Source: Alviniconcha marisindica (lineage: Eukaryota; Mollusca; Gastropoda; Provannidae). From it: DNA of 64,000 nucleotides. The stretch covers positions 15,001 through 79,000 of the forward strand of contig JABMCL010002476.1 of assembly GCA_018857735.1 (NCBI GenBank), in the 5' to 3' direction. Below are positions 28,735-37,639 of the stretch, piece after piece. Each line of letters starts with the position of its first letter. The stretch's first letter is position 1. Below the pieces are notes generated by a model. The model made no database searches. It saw nothing but the letters and a program-made list of their open reading frames with translations, and had not been told where the DNA came from. The position numbers and the translations under genes are program-made.

Positions 28735-29205
28735 TTTAACAAAAAAAATGGGGGGGGGGGGGGGGAGGTTGAGAACCGGTCTAACAAATAACAGCCTGTG
28801 CGTCCAACCGATTGCGAAATTTTCCCCGGTGTATGCTGATCTTAACCGGTAAAATACCCCTTAGAAATAACTGTTTCTTGCGACGCTTCTATATATTCCA
28901 CTCTCCAGTGACAATTAGCATCGGTTTTCTTCTTCTTCTTTACAAGAAAAAAGAAGAAGCGGAATGAGACTGAAAGGAATTTGAATGAGACTAAAACTAA
29001 ATGGAACTTAGTCTCGATCGGAGGAGGTTACCATTAGCTATGCTGCCATCTATTTACGAATCAAATTGTGGCCGTTTTGTTCTCACCTCAATCCATACAG
29101 TATACCAGCCACAGCCGCTATAATTATTGGCCACCATGACTGAAAGATTGCGTCAGGGTTGGGCATATTTTCCATAAACTCTTTCATTCTCTCATTTTTC
29201 CCCAT
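20508..29205 (-). CDS. RDH11/12/13/14-like short-chain dehydrogenase, predicted catalytically dead (7 exons, 340 aa)
   Basis: Exons on the minus strand, 5' to 3': 29205-29087, 27205-27087, 26180-26025, 24976-24872, 23995-23786, 22661-22454, 20613-20508 (stop included). All junctions are GT-AG and in phase. Residues about 24-38 form a hydrophobic N-terminal anchor, as in membrane-bound retinol dehydrogenases. The cofactor motif TGANSGVG (62-69), VNNAG (140-144), NYLG (164-167) and NPGVV follow in classical SDR order, and the C-terminal tail (GKYY, DCQETKLEES) is typical of the RDH11-14 group. Known family members reduce or oxidise retinoids with NADP(H). Here the Ser of the usual VSS-x-AH motif is Ala (191-195 are all Ala) and the Tyr of YxxSK is Phe217; Lys221 and Asn164 remain. 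The subfamily match is confident. Lack of activity is inferred from the missing residues. The gene is divergent from TSR2. Confidence 0.93.
20641..21052 (-). repeat. Minisatellite of TATAATACAAAATCCCC units in RDH-like intron 6
   Basis: About 20 units of 16-24 bp vary mainly in C-run length and CTCTGT spacers. It starts 27 bp from the exon 7 acceptor. The transcribed strand is G-rich with runs of 4-6 G. Confidence 0.9.
21125..21560 (-). repeat. 50-bp minisatellite in RDH-like intron 6, about nine units
   Basis: Units contain TGACAGCAGTGTGT, TTTTAGATGCTATCTG and ATGGAGATCAATACTG with moderate divergence. Confidence 0.92.
22454..22661 (-). CDS. RDH-like gene, coding exon 6
   Basis: Acceptor TTGCAG|ACACTG, donor TACAA|GTCAGT. 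The exon encodes TVNVVNPGVVNSN, a hydrophobic stretch (SFAPFIWFMMK) and EDGAQSAIFCATAEEMEG, all characteristic of RDH11-14 C-terminal halves. Confidence 0.92.
22815..22935 (+). mobile_element. MITE-like DNA transposon terminus
   Basis: CAGTGAAACCTCCGCGG and GACCACC motifs recur in inverse orientation (AGGGTGGTCT, near 23230) and at 50400-50475 (GGGGGTGGTCTTGAAAG). Similar GACCACC-rich termini occur in many invertebrate DNA transposons. No transposase is present. Confidence 0.4.
22940..23190 (+). repeat. SINE-like dispersed repeat in RDH-like intron 5
   Basis: AATAATAATAGGCATTTAGCG followed by CTATCCCTGG and CTAAGCACTTAAAC resembles the start of the copy at 3238. Confidence 0.45.
23348..23405. 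repeat. 58-bp near-perfect palindrome without spacer
   Basis: The arms pair at 27 of 29 positions around a CATGCATG centre at 23376/23377; mismatches are 23359/23394 and 23367/23386. It lies in RDH-like intron 5, just before a LINE tail fragment. Inverted repeats of this size can extrude as cruciforms. Confidence 0.9.
23395..23475 (+). mobile_element. LINE 3' tail fragment
   Basis: The plus strand reads SLPSATCQIPSSHTFKTALK and SHLYKVKYNN before a stop, the C-terminal end of a LINE RT protein. Confidence 0.5.
23630..23745 (-). repeat. Dispersed segment shared with 8560-8690 and 44070-44185 (inverted)
   Basis: TAAATTGTTTTGGTA, TTTAGGTTAATATGT and CATAAATGTACATTATT are the reverse complement of the two plus-strand copies. 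A short TGATAAATGTACATTATT duplication follows at 23756-23775. Confidence 0.7.
23786..23995 (-). CDS. RDH-like gene, coding exon 5 (active-site exon with lost Ser and Tyr)
   Basis: Acceptor TTCCAG|GCACA, donor GAAGG|GTATGTG. The exon encodes GTFLLTELLL, then RIINTAAAAANLG where family members read RIVNVSSxAHxLG, then YTPGKGFSQSKFA where they read YxxGxAYxxSKLA. The alignment needs no gaps. The catalytic Ser is Ala192, the catalytic Tyr is Phe217 (codon TTC) and Lys221 is kept. Confidence 0.92.
24040..24215. repeat. 77-bp tandem duplication in RDH-like intron 4
   Basis: CAACCACACAGGGTTATATG to ACAGACAGGCATACAGACA occurs twice in a row, at about 24062-24132 and 24139-24200. Confidence 0.75.
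24872..24976 (-). CDS. RDH-like gene, coding exon 4
   Basis: Acceptor GTTCAG|AGGAAG, donor TTAG|GTAAAA. The exon encodes LLVNNAGVNM and FAVNYL, the conserved NNAG motif and the Asn of the SDR catalytic tetrad (Asn164). Confidence 0.92.
   Translation of the reverse strand, partial: RKSTSTCWSTTQVSTCVQRTGLQTNLSCSLRSTT
26025..26180 (-). CDS. RDH-like gene, coding exon 3
   Basis: Acceptor TTTCAG|GGGCTC and donor GAAA|GTAAGT. The exon encodes GARVILACRNE to FVEKFNE, as in RDH11-14. The usual LDL of this region reads LNL (114-116). Three degraded copies of the 5' edge of this exon, acceptor included, lie in the upstream intron at 26257-26520. Confidence 0.93.
26196..26520 (-). repeat. Three degraded copies of the RDH-like exon 3 acceptor edge, with (TA)n and (CA)n
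   Basis: Blocks at about 26257-26310, 26338-26385 and 26460-26520 match the 5' edge of exon 3 and the preceding intron bases. Sense-strand versions read AAG|GGCCTGTG, CAG|AGACCTGTC and TTTCAG|GGGCCTG; the true site is TTTCAG|GGGCTCG. A (TA)n run lies at 26196-26237 and (CA)n at 26312-26328. Confidence 0.75.
27087..27205 (-). CDS. RDH-like gene, coding exon 2 (cofactor-binding motif)
   Basis: Acceptor TTCCAG|GTCC and donor GAGAG|GTAAGT. The exon encodes the beta-1 strand and glycine-rich loop (KTAIVTGANSGVGKAIA), the dinucleotide-binding signature of classical SDRs. Confidence 0.93.
27754..27810. repeat. (TA)n microsatellite
   Basis: Almost pure TA dinucleotides in RDH-like intron 1. A related TATATATAAC stretch occurs at 27583. 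Confidence 0.95.
28405..28860 (+). repeat. Dispersed repeat family B, copy with (TG)n and poly-G
   Basis: Ordered blocks CATTTTTCAAACTGGTGTGA, AAAGTGGTTCACAGAAAC and TCTTAACCGGTAAAATAC are shared with 35840-36195. (TG)n at 28687-28732 and a G run at 28751-28766 interrupt it. Confidence 0.75.
29087..29205 (-). CDS. RDH-like gene, coding exon 1
   Basis: Start codon at 29205-29203. The exon encodes MGKNERMKEFMENMPNP and then a hydrophobic anchor (WWPIIIAAVAGILYGL). The donor GAG|GTGAGA leaves phase 2. The frame is open further upstream to about 29379, but that part looks like 5'UTR, and this Met sits at the usual distance from the anchor. Confidence 0.85.
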
Positions 29206-29636
29206 TTTGAGAGAAAATGTAAGCAGGTCAGCTCGAAATGAAAACCGGACAAGCAGACAACAATGGTCAATGCTGCTTAAAAATGTATGCTCGGAATATA
29301 TACAAAATCGGCCAAAGAATAAAGTATCGTTCTGTATTAAAAATCTTTCCCTTAAAATCAATAATTGCAAATAAGGCACTCAAATAAAAATGAATTATTG
29401 TTTATTGTTTTTAGTTAGATAAATACCACTGCTAGTATAAAATAATGCGTTGTAACGATTCGTTAAACTTTAGATTGTTCATTTTAGAAACCATGCAAAG
29501 ACAACTGCTATTTGCAAGGGGAAGCAATACGCGACTTTCCGTCACAGACTCGATGTCTAGGACCTAGTTCACTAGCTCAGTGACCTAGCTCTACAGGCTA
29601 CAAGTCAAGGGAAGGAACTCTATGTGCACATTGAAA
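29206..29636. promoter_or_regulatory. Shared divergent promoter region of the RDH-like gene and TSR2
   Basis: This 431-bp interval separates the two start codons and must hold both 5'UTRs and the core promoter(s). I see no TATA box at a convincing position. A TTTCCGTCAC stretch near 29535-29545 combines an ETS-like core with a CRE half site. The TSR2 start context AAAATGGCC also resembles a YY1 site. These motif readings are weak; the divergent layout itself is secure. Confidence 0.6.
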
Positions 29637-29711
29637 ATGGCCACTGCCTGTCAGCCCACGTTGTTCAACCAAGCTGTTTCGAGAATACTGAGCAGCTGGG
29701 CTGCATTTCAG
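29637..29711 (+). CDS. TSR2: TSR2 coding exon 1
   Basis: ATG at 29637, 25 codons ending SSWAAFQ, donor CAG|GTGAAT, phase 0. It joins IAVEHGFGG of exon 2 to give the conserved TSR2 N-terminal motif (W-x-A-x-Q-IAVE). Confidence 0.9.
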
Positions 29712-32700
29712 GTGAATATATGATCTGCGTTGATGTTACAGTCAGACACGAAACAATACCATTGTGCCTTCAAGCAAAACTGAACAGTTTCAAATGGGGG
29801 GGGAGGGAGGGAGTGGAGCCTAGATGGAGTAGGACTAGGAGGCAGGGAGAGGGGAGGGGTTTTATTTTATTTTTAAATCAGGTGGGACTGGGAGGCAGTT
29901 CCAGACTTGAGGCAGCCCAGGGTGGCGGCCACCACAAGCTCCTGATATGGTGGACAACTGTGTGGTGGGCAGCTATCCACACCCCAATCCATTGATATCA
30001 CATCAGTGTGTACTGCTGTAGATTTGACCTGCGGAGAAAATAAGTTCAGGTCTGAGCAGCTGATTTGTTATGTTGGTGAAAGATGACACTTTTGACAGCC
30101 AGTTCAGGACACTTGACCTTCTTCGTCTTTTTTGTTCTTCTCTCTCTAGAAACCATGCAAAGACAACCCCCCCCCCCCCCCCCCTATTTTCCTTTTAAGA
30201 TTCTAAAACTAACAGAAGATGGATCAAAGATCTTGCCAACAATAGAAATCTTGAGATTCCACCACTGTCCTGCTACTGAGAAACTGGCAGTATTTTCTTT
30301 TGTAATCTTGAACTAAATGAAATCAGCCAGTCACCACAAACTGACAAAAGGCTAAAATGACAACCCATCTTGTGTTGTGAAAGTGCAGCATAATCTTCAG
30401 CTGATTTATTGAATGTAACAAAGTAATGGGTGACCATATAGACCTAAAACCAACAGGGCAGGGTACACTGACAGTGACAGCAGACATTAGTGACAGTGAC
30501 AGCCAGTGACACTGACACTAGTGACAGCCAGCAACAACTCTCCAACAGTGCGCAACAGCCGGTTTGAATAAAATGTGTTCATCAAGATTCACAAGGGCCA
30601 CATGCGCTTGGAGCAAAGACTTGAAACAATAACATTTCTCTCTCGTTTTCATTTTTTTGTTTAGATTTTTTGCCAAGCACCGTAGCAGTCTTCAGTTCTG
30701 CTCTCTGGCATGACAGTAGTGGTCTAAGTGCTGAGCTTGGTCAGTAAATGCAAGAATTCTGTGGAACAGTCATTCCATCTAAAGTGCCCATGGTTGACCC
30801 CCCCGCCCCACCAGGGTTCACAGCTTCTGTGGAAAACTGGGCAAGGCCCTCCCAATAGATCAGTCCACAAGGCATCAGCTTTAACCCAATTTTAGCTTCT
30901 GTTTCTTCTTTTTAATGTTGTTCTGACTTGTGTATCTTGTGCACACTGCGGACATGTGGTGTCACATCCTTCTACAAAAAGGGCATCCACATTGATGGGA
31001 AAAGGCTGTAGCTGCCATTGTCATTGATGAATAAGACACATTTGTTTGTTGCCATCCTAGCTGACTTTCTTGAAATGACACTGAAAGTGAAAGTCATGTG
31101 TGTGTACATGCAAGACAATTCACTGGCTGACTAGCCATTTACTGAAGAAACAAAAAGAAGTTGCCAAATTCTTTGGCTTATCACACTAAATTGGTATATA
31201 TATATATATATATATATATATTACTACTTACTCAAATGGTGTCTAGTTTGTTTTCAACTATAGCAGATGAAGAAATAATCTTGTATACATTGTTATAATG
31301 TTACCAGTTACTAAGAGTAAAAGCATCACCTTTTGTTATTTTTTTGTAGATTGCTGTGGAACATGGGTTTGGTGGTTCCAACAGCAGGCAGAAGGCCCAG
31401 AACTTGGAAAATGATATTGTGGATATGTTTCAGAGAAAAGGTGAGCTGGAGTAATAACAAAGTACAAAATATTCACAGCTTCATGGTTGTTAAGCGTGCG
31501 AGTGTGTGTGTGTTGTAACTTGCAGTTGACCAACTAGTACTGTGTATGCTTAACATGGGAGGGAATTTAAACAGTATGGATATTACTACAATACTAGCAA
31601 AATGATGTAAAATTTATCACTAAATGTCAAAGGGCATTACAGAGCAGTTAATTACTATTGTCGCCTGCTGTTCTATTATTTGATTGCAAAATTTCAAGCT
31701 GAAAAATTACACAAATTAATAAGAGTTAAGACTGTTCTTACTCTCAGGCAAGATTGACCCTTACGACTTCACCGACTTCCTGGAGGATGAACTGGACGAC
31801 AAGTTTGATCTGCTCCTGGAGGATGGCAGTGCACAAATGGTCAGTAAGCACTGGTGGAGATGCTGGTTGTATGGTGTAGGGTAGTGAACAAGCGGTCAGT
31901 CAGCATTACGGTGGAGTTGCTGGTTGTATGGTGTGGGGTAGTGAACAAGTGGTCAGTCAGCACTATGGTGGAGTTGCTGGTTGTATGGTGCGGGGTAGTG
32001 AACAAGTGGTCAGTCAGCATTACGGTGGAGTTGCTGGTTGTATGGTGCAGGGTAGTGAACAAATGATCAGTCAGCAGTATGGTGGAGTTGCCAGTTTTAC
32101 TGTGTAGGGTAGTGAACAAGTGTAAGTAACATTCCAGTGTGAAATACAGTCCTACGTCTAAGACAGGAGCGAAGAAAAAGTTCAACATGCACATACTCCT
32201 GCACCCGCACACACACACACACATTCATGAATAATGTTCCATTTCATAACATATAGTCCTACTTCAAAGATAAAATGGAGTAAAGGTCAACAATACACAC
32301 ACACACTCAAAACCCCGCACACATGCCCCACCACACCCTCATCCGTACAGACACACACACACACACACACACAACATTGTACTGTTGTAGAGAATGTTAA
32401 AATTACACAATTTTATTTTATTTTAAGGGCAGCTTTTAGTCTTATTAGAAAAAGTGTGCCGTTGGTGGCCAAGATCATAACAGAACTTTGTTGTACTCAT
32501 ACCAAAGGTCTTATAAATATAAACAGAAGCACATCATGAGATAATGCAGTCATTGTGTACAGTCCTAACCCAAGCGATCCCCTTGAAAGCTGTTAGTGTT
32601 ACTCATCAGGTTGTTGTGGCACTCTGCAGATCGCTCATCACATCTGCCAGAGCTTTGCACTGCTGAGGGACGGCCATGTGACAGAGGTGGGGCAGTTCTT

Positions 32701-35368
32701 GGAGCACCTGCCAAACACCGCACAACACAGAGTTCAGTTTGCAGGTGGTGCAGACAGCTCCGATGAGGTACTGCTCTTTCTGTAGTTTTGATTTCTTGGC
32801 AAAATCATTTTGGTGGCAACAGTTTAGCATTGGGTATGGTCTCCCTCTCCCCCTACCTCTGGGATCTTGGTCCCTGCCAGTACTTTGACAGTGATGGTGG
32901 GCAGAGTGAACTATACCCAGCCTGGCTAACGACAGTGATGGTGGGCAAAGTGAACTACACCCAACCTGGCTAATGATAGCGATGGTGGGCAAAGTGAACT
33001 ACACCCAGCCTGGCTAATGACAGTGATGGTGGGCAAAGTGAACTACACCCAGTCTGGCTAATGACAATGACGGTGGGCAAAGTGACTACACCCAGCCTGG
33101 CTAACAGTGATGGTGGCTGGCTAATGATAGTGATGGTGGGCAAAGTGAACTACACCCAGCCTGGTTAACGACAGTGATGGTGGGCAAAGTGAACTACACC
33201 CAACCTGGCTAATGATAGTGATGGTGGGCAAAGTGAACTACACCCAGCCTGGCTAACGACAGTGATGGTGGGCAAAGTGAACTACACCCAGCCTGGTTAA
33301 CGACAGTGATGGTGGGCAAAGTGAACTACACCCAACCTGGCTAATGATAGCGATGGTGGGCAAAGTGAACTACACCCAGCCTGGCTAACGACAGTGATGG
33401 TGGGCAAAGTGAACTACACCCAGTCTGGCTAACGACAGTGGTGGTGTGCAAAGTGAACTACACCCAGCCTGGCTAACGACAGTGATGGTGGCTGGCTAAC
33501 GACAGTGATGGTGGGTAAAGTGAACTACACCCAGCCTGGCTAATGACAGTGATGGTGGGCAAAGTGAACTACACCCAGCCTGGCTAACGACAGTGATGGT
33601 GGGCAAAGTGAACTACACCCAGCCTGGCTAACGACAATGATGGTGGGCAAAGTGAACTACACCCAGCCTGGCTAACGACAGTGATGGTGGGCAAAGTGAA
33701 CTACACCCAATCTGGCTAACAACAGTGATGGTGGGCAAACTGAACTACTCCTGTCTGGAGAGACTTGTCTTGCAGACAGCACAACAAGAGGTTGAATAAA
33801 CTGAACGAGTTGGACACTTAAAGTGATGCCCATGTTTAGCCGAGGAGTATTTTGCTTGTTTGTGCTTTTGGGCGTGCGGTGTCAAGGCCCTCTGCATGAG
33901 AGCTCAGCCCTCTGACTGCAGGTTGTGCTTTTCTTTACTGCTGACAGAACTTCTGAAGTTAGAAGCTGAACGTAAAATCAAGGAGACTTTACAAAACAAA
34001 ATCCTTAGTCTTAACTTTTTGTGTCAGTCTGCTCTAAAGAAGAATATATATATATATATATATATCTATAAAAGATTTGTTGCAGTCTGTTTTTAGATCC
34101 CAACACATAAAAGGTTAAAAGGAATGCTAATTTAATATATAATATTTAATAAAACTAAACTAAAAGCAGTCATCCTTGTTTCAGATTTTTCTTTCTTCTC
34201 CAGTCTGTTCTGGTTCTACCTGTCAAACAACACATTTCAAGGAGGCTAGTTCCTCAAAAGTTTATGCAGGGTAAAATGACCACTGGCTTTTTGCAGGGAA
34301 TATTACAAACTTCCTCTGTACCCAATAATTCAATCCATTGAACTTGAACTAATGAATAATATCAAAACAAAACAGAATGGCAGTGTTGGTGTTATACTTA
34401 ATTTGAGAATAGTTTACATGCATGTGTGATATGGTTCCTGAAGTTGGTTTGTGTGTGACAGGATGATGAGGGTGAAGACACGGGGTGTCCTTCCTCAGAC
34501 GCACAGCCACATCAACCACATCAGCAGGAGAATGGCGAGGGTAGCGGTGAGAGTGCGGGAACAGCTGACCAATCCCCCATGGCCACTGGTGCAGGTTAGC
34601 AGCTGCTACACTGGTTAAGAGAATCTTTGTTGCTGACCCCCCACCCCTACCCCACGCTCGCTTCTGTTGTGGTCATTTGCAATGATTTGGTCATGCAGAT
34701 GTATTGGGATTCCCACAGTTAGGTATGAGGTACTGCAGACACAGAAATTAAGCCCCCCAACCCCGTTGTGAACACAGGGCTGACAAATGTTCTCCCTTTA
34801 AAACCTGGTGCAGGTCAGAATAGCCATGCATGCTTCGACCACTGCCAGTAATTTATTTCTGGTTCGTTTTTACCTTCCTGGTTCATTCACTTAATTTTTG
34901 CCAGATCCTCTCCCCACCTTCTGCGTTAGTTTGGGCTAATGGAATAAAATAGGTCACCTTGCTCGCAGTCATAAGCGATCTAAGCAGGTTCCCGTGGTGA
35001 GTGCCTACAGAATTTTAATAGGTAGCAAAACATGTTATTGTGAACAGACAGATGGATGGAGGGTTTGTTTTTGACATTGTAACTGATTTATACAAACTTG
35101 TGGTTTAGTGACCTGTCACTGGTGTAAAAAAATGTTAAATACATGATTCTTCCTGAGGTGACCCTACGTCGTTGACAGAACGTTAAAATCCAAGAACTAA
35201 CTTGTATTGTGATGCTTGTGAAAAACAGACTTGATTTAATGAAGTAGTGCTGAAATAGTCAATATCTGTATGCCTTGTGTGCTCCTGATCATTGCAGGTG
35301 ATGCGGGGATGGATGTTGACGAAGAAGATGGATGGACTGTGGTGAAAAAAGGAGGGAAAAGAAGATAG
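29637..35368 (+). CDS. TSR2: Pre-rRNA-processing protein TSR2 homologue (6 exons, 199 aa)
   Basis: Exons: 29637-29711, 31350-31440, 31748-31839, 32630-32767, 34462-34594, 35298-35368 (stop TAG 35366-35368). All junctions are GT-AG and in phase. TSR2 binds ribosomal protein eS26 and escorts it to pre-40S particles. The family core is visible: LFNQAVSRILSSWAAFQ joined to IAVEHGFGG (about 8-34), the acidic helix YDFTDFLEDELDDKFD, EDGS, then a low-complexity acidic linker rich in D, E, S, G and Q. The diagnostic C-terminal EEDGWTVVKKGGKRR ends the protein. Length is close to human TSR2 (191 aa). Introns 3 and 4 carry minisatellites. Exon 1 has only 25 codons and is identified by its fit to the family and to the phase-0 junction. 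Confidence 0.95.
29800..31349 (+). other. TSR2: TSR2 intron 1: no gene recognised
   Basis: Contains a poly-C run (30168-30184), a GTGACAGTGACAGCC-type tandem patch (30465-30530) and (TA)n at 31195-31221. No conserved exon was seen. Confidence 0.5.
31350..31440 (+). CDS. TSR2: TSR2 coding exon 2
   Basis: Acceptor TTTGTAG|ATTGC and donor AAAAG|GTGAGC. The exon encodes IAVEHGFGGSNSRQKAQ and DIVDMFQRK. Confidence 0.93.
31748..31839 (+). CDS. TSR2: TSR2 coding exon 3
   Basis: Acceptor CTCTCAG|GCAAG and donor AAATG|GTCAGT. The exon encodes KIDPYDFTDFLEDELDDK and LLLEDGSAQM. Only the cut after ATG keeps exon 4 in frame. The donor edge is the first unit of the 57-bp array that follows. Confidence 0.93.
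31833..32120 (+). repeat. TSR2: 57-bp minisatellite grown from the TSR2 exon 3 donor, five units
   Basis: Units start at 31833 (authentic exon edge ACAAATG|GTCAGT), 31888, 31945, 32002 and 32059, with a partial unit at 32116. Each copy repeats about 10 bases of exon end plus the donor core, then GGTGGAGTTGCTGG and TTGTATGGTG. Confidence 0.92.
32630..32767 (+). CDS. TSR2: TSR2 coding exon 4
   Basis: Acceptor TCTGCAG|ATCGC and donor GATGAG|GTACTG, phase 0 on both sides. The exon encodes IAHHICQSFALLRDGHV to ADSSDE. Confidence 0.93.
32820..33750 (+). repeat. TSR2: 43-bp minisatellite in TSR2 intron 4, about 20 units
   Basis: Units read GACAGTGATGGTGGGCAAAG, TGAACTACACCCAGCCTGGC, TAAC. The first unit is continuous with a SINE body fragment (CTCTGGGATCTTGGTCCC, 32861-32878), so the array appears to have begun at the SINE edge. 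Two units are truncated to GTGATGGTGGCTGGCTAA. Confidence 0.95.
34462..34594 (+). CDS. TSR2: TSR2 coding exon 5 (acidic linker)
   Basis: Acceptor GTGACAG|GATGA and donor GTGCAG|GTTAGC. It encodes a low-complexity D/E/S/G/Q/H-rich linker. This segment is poorly conserved in the family, so the call rests on splice phase and position. Confidence 0.88.
34685..35205 (+). repeat. Dispersed repeat family A, copy 2 (TSR2 intron 5)
   Basis: Homologous to 9960-10615 over most of its length, ending in the CCTGAGGTGACCC and AAATCCAAGAACTAAC block. Confidence 0.75.
35298..35368 (+). CDS. TSR2: TSR2 coding exon 6 and stop
   Basis: Acceptor TTGCAG|GTGATG. It encodes GMDVDEEDGWTVVKKGG and KRR, followed by TAG. 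The EDGWTVV signature is diagnostic of the TSR2 C-terminus. Confidence 0.95.
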
Positions 35369-35426
35369 CTGTACATATGTCCATTAGATTTGTCACCCTC
35401 ACCTCCCACGACCTTGTCTTTCTTGG

Positions 35427-35432
35427 AATAAA
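35427..35432 (+). terminator. TSR2: Candidate TSR2 polyadenylation signal AATAAA (proximal)
   Basis: AATAAA lies 59 bp after the TSR2 stop codon. A second AATAAA lies at 35786-35791 and is followed by a T-rich stretch, so it is an equally good candidate. Confidence 0.45.
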
Positions 35433-35785
35433 TGTCAGTGTAACATTGCTTTCAATCAGCCGATGTTGTCATCTGTTGTTGGGTATATATGCATACATAT
35501 CATATGCGAGAGGGACTTATGGTTCATATTTGACTCACATGAAAAACTGTGGGACTTTGTGATGATCAGTTAACTTATATGTTGCAAACATCTTTTAGGC
35601 ACTGTCAAACAGCTCCGTAACTGTATGTTATATTGATAGTAACCAGTACCGAGTTTTATCTGCAGTATTAGCAGCAGTGTCTGTAGTACTGAGCAGTGCG
35701 GGGGCGGGCGGCATCCTATCACTTGTACATTTAAGAACTCTGTGAGGCTAGTCAGTCCAGTATAATGTGTGAAACACCTACTGAT

Positions 35786-35791
35786 AATAAA
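35786..35791 (+). terminator. TSR2: Candidate TSR2 polyadenylation signal AATAAA (distal)
   Basis: AATAAA followed about 12 bp later by a run of T, a plausible downstream element. It would give a 3'UTR of about 440 nt. Confidence 0.45.
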
Positions 35792-35839
35792 AACAGTTGA
35801 TTTTTTTTTTTGGAACCTTTTGTGTGTTTGGATCCTAAA

Positions 35840-36195
35840 AAGCAGTGCTCATGCTAGACATTTTTCAAACCTGTGTGACATCTATAAGGTGGCGAAAGTG
35901 GTTCACAGAAACCAATCAGATAATCAATGTATCAGGTCAGACACACAGCCATCTATCTGTACTACTGTGAGTTCTACTAGCAATCACCCTGCTTCCTTCC
36001 CCATGTAGAACACAAACACACAAAAGATGTGCCAAACACACAAAAGATGTGCCACATACACTCTCTGTGCCGTTTTCTTCTTTATTGGGGCCAGGATCTG
36101 AGAACAGGTCAAACAAGGTAACAGCTGGTACCTCTGACCAACTGCTGATTTTTTCCCTGGTATATCTTAACTGGTGAAATACTGGGAATTACCAG
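35840..36195 (+). repeat. Dispersed repeat family B, copy 3
   Basis: Shares CATTTTTCAAACC, GTGGTTCACAGAAACC and TCTTAACTGGTGAAATAC with 28405-28860. Confidence 0.75.
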
Positions 36196-36599
36196 TAAAC
36201 ATGAACTCTGAAAAAGTACACCCACAGAAGCATGAGGAAAGAATGCCCCAACCTGATTTTGCAGTGTACATTGTGCTGTCCCAATTGTTGCCTGGGGAAC
36301 TTATTATTTTTCCAGATAGAAGTCATTAGTATAATAGTAATGGGCAGACACAGACTCAACTGAGACAAAATTTACACAAATTCACAGTATTGTTTTGGAC
36401 TACAGTGTATTGATACAAAGAAACTGACAGCTTGACATCAAAATGGAGACAACATAAACAGAAACATATATATATATATATATATATAGAACAGACACAC
36501 ACACACACTGTGTGCCTCGAATTAGATATTGTCTCAAACAATTATGGCACTAGTCAGGTAATTGGGAATCTCTGCTACAGTCATCTTTAATTTGACTGC

Positions 36600-36895
36600 T
36601 TCATCATTCACAGCCACAGGGTTCACATAAACTTGTTACTTCGAAGTTCCATTTTCCTGACCAAGTTGCTGGTTTTATTCTTTTAAATGTTTGTGATATT
36701 TTCTTTTGGTCATCCATTGTTTGCCCTCCAAAATTTCTGTTCCTTTGAATCTCACTTGTGCAAATTATCAACTGACTGTTAACCTGAAATTCCCAAGCTT
36801 TCCAAGACATTGACCCAAAATTATATTTTTTCCAAAGTTTCCAAGTCAGGAAAGGGGCACCTCAGTATCCCAAATTTTCAAAGACCGTGTGAACC
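36600..36895 (+). repeat. Dispersed repeat family C, copy 2
   Basis: Shares GTGCAAATTATCAACTG, CTGAAATTCCCAAGC and GGGGCACCTCAGTA in order with 16285-16600. Confidence 0.65.
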
Positions 36896-37079
36896 CTGAT
36901 TTAAGTTTCCACACTCAAGTCCATGCCTTTTGAGCTTGTTTGCAAAACTTATAAGACACAGCAGTGCGTCTATACATCTGGATCCAAACGGAACTCTTGG
37001 ACAGGAGTCCATGTCACAAACGCTGCCATACCCAAAGGTCAAGAATTGATCCACCCAGAAAGGTTCACTGTCAAGTTTC

Positions 37080-37405
37080 TCAGAACAGTCTGCATCCTGT
37101 GCTTAGTGTGTTCTGAATGCCAGAGCCGTCATCTTAGCCTGTATACAGTGTGTGCCATGTGTCACAGCCTTAGGGTGTACTGTGTGCCCCAAATCTCACA
37201 GCCCTGTATACAGTGTGCCCCAAATCTCACAGCCTTAGGGTGTACTATGTGCTCCAAATTTCACAGCCCTGTATACAGTGTGCCCCAAATCTCACAGCCT
37301 TAGGGTGGACTGTGTGCCCCAAATCTCACAGCCCTGTATACAGTGTGCCCCAAATCTCACAGCCTTAGGGTGTACTGTGTGCCCCAAATCTCACAGCCTT
37401 AGTCA
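37080..37405 (-). repeat. GINS1: Diverged outer part of the GINS1 3' minisatellite
   Basis: Units of GCCTTAGGGTGTACTGTGTG, CCCCAAATCTCACA alternate with CCTGTATACAGTGTGCC. They keep the ACAGTGTGTTCC-like core of the array next to the gene but are more diverged. Confidence 0.8.
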
Positions 37406-37639
37406 ACTTCCTGTCTGATGTGTTTCACGTGTCAGATTCTCAGTCTACATCCCATGCACAGTTCTTCCTTTGTTTTGCATAAGTGATATTATACTCATCT
37501 TACAATTATCAAGATAACAACATATGTCAACATGTTACACCAAAACATTAACACAATAACAGTCTTCAAGAAATGGAGAAAAAAAGAAAGAAAGAAAATT
37601 CCCACAACATTATTTGCAGTCGCAAAAACATAAAGCTCC

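Noticed and set aside
31748..31843. Alternative TSR2 exon 3 donor at GTCA|GTAAGC
   Set aside because: It has a better donor consensus but shifts exon 4 out of frame; the cut after ATG (31839) keeps the conserved reading.
32880..33750. CRISPR-like array of 43-bp repeats
   Set aside because: Units are contiguous with no unique spacers, no Cas genes are present, and the host is eukaryotic.
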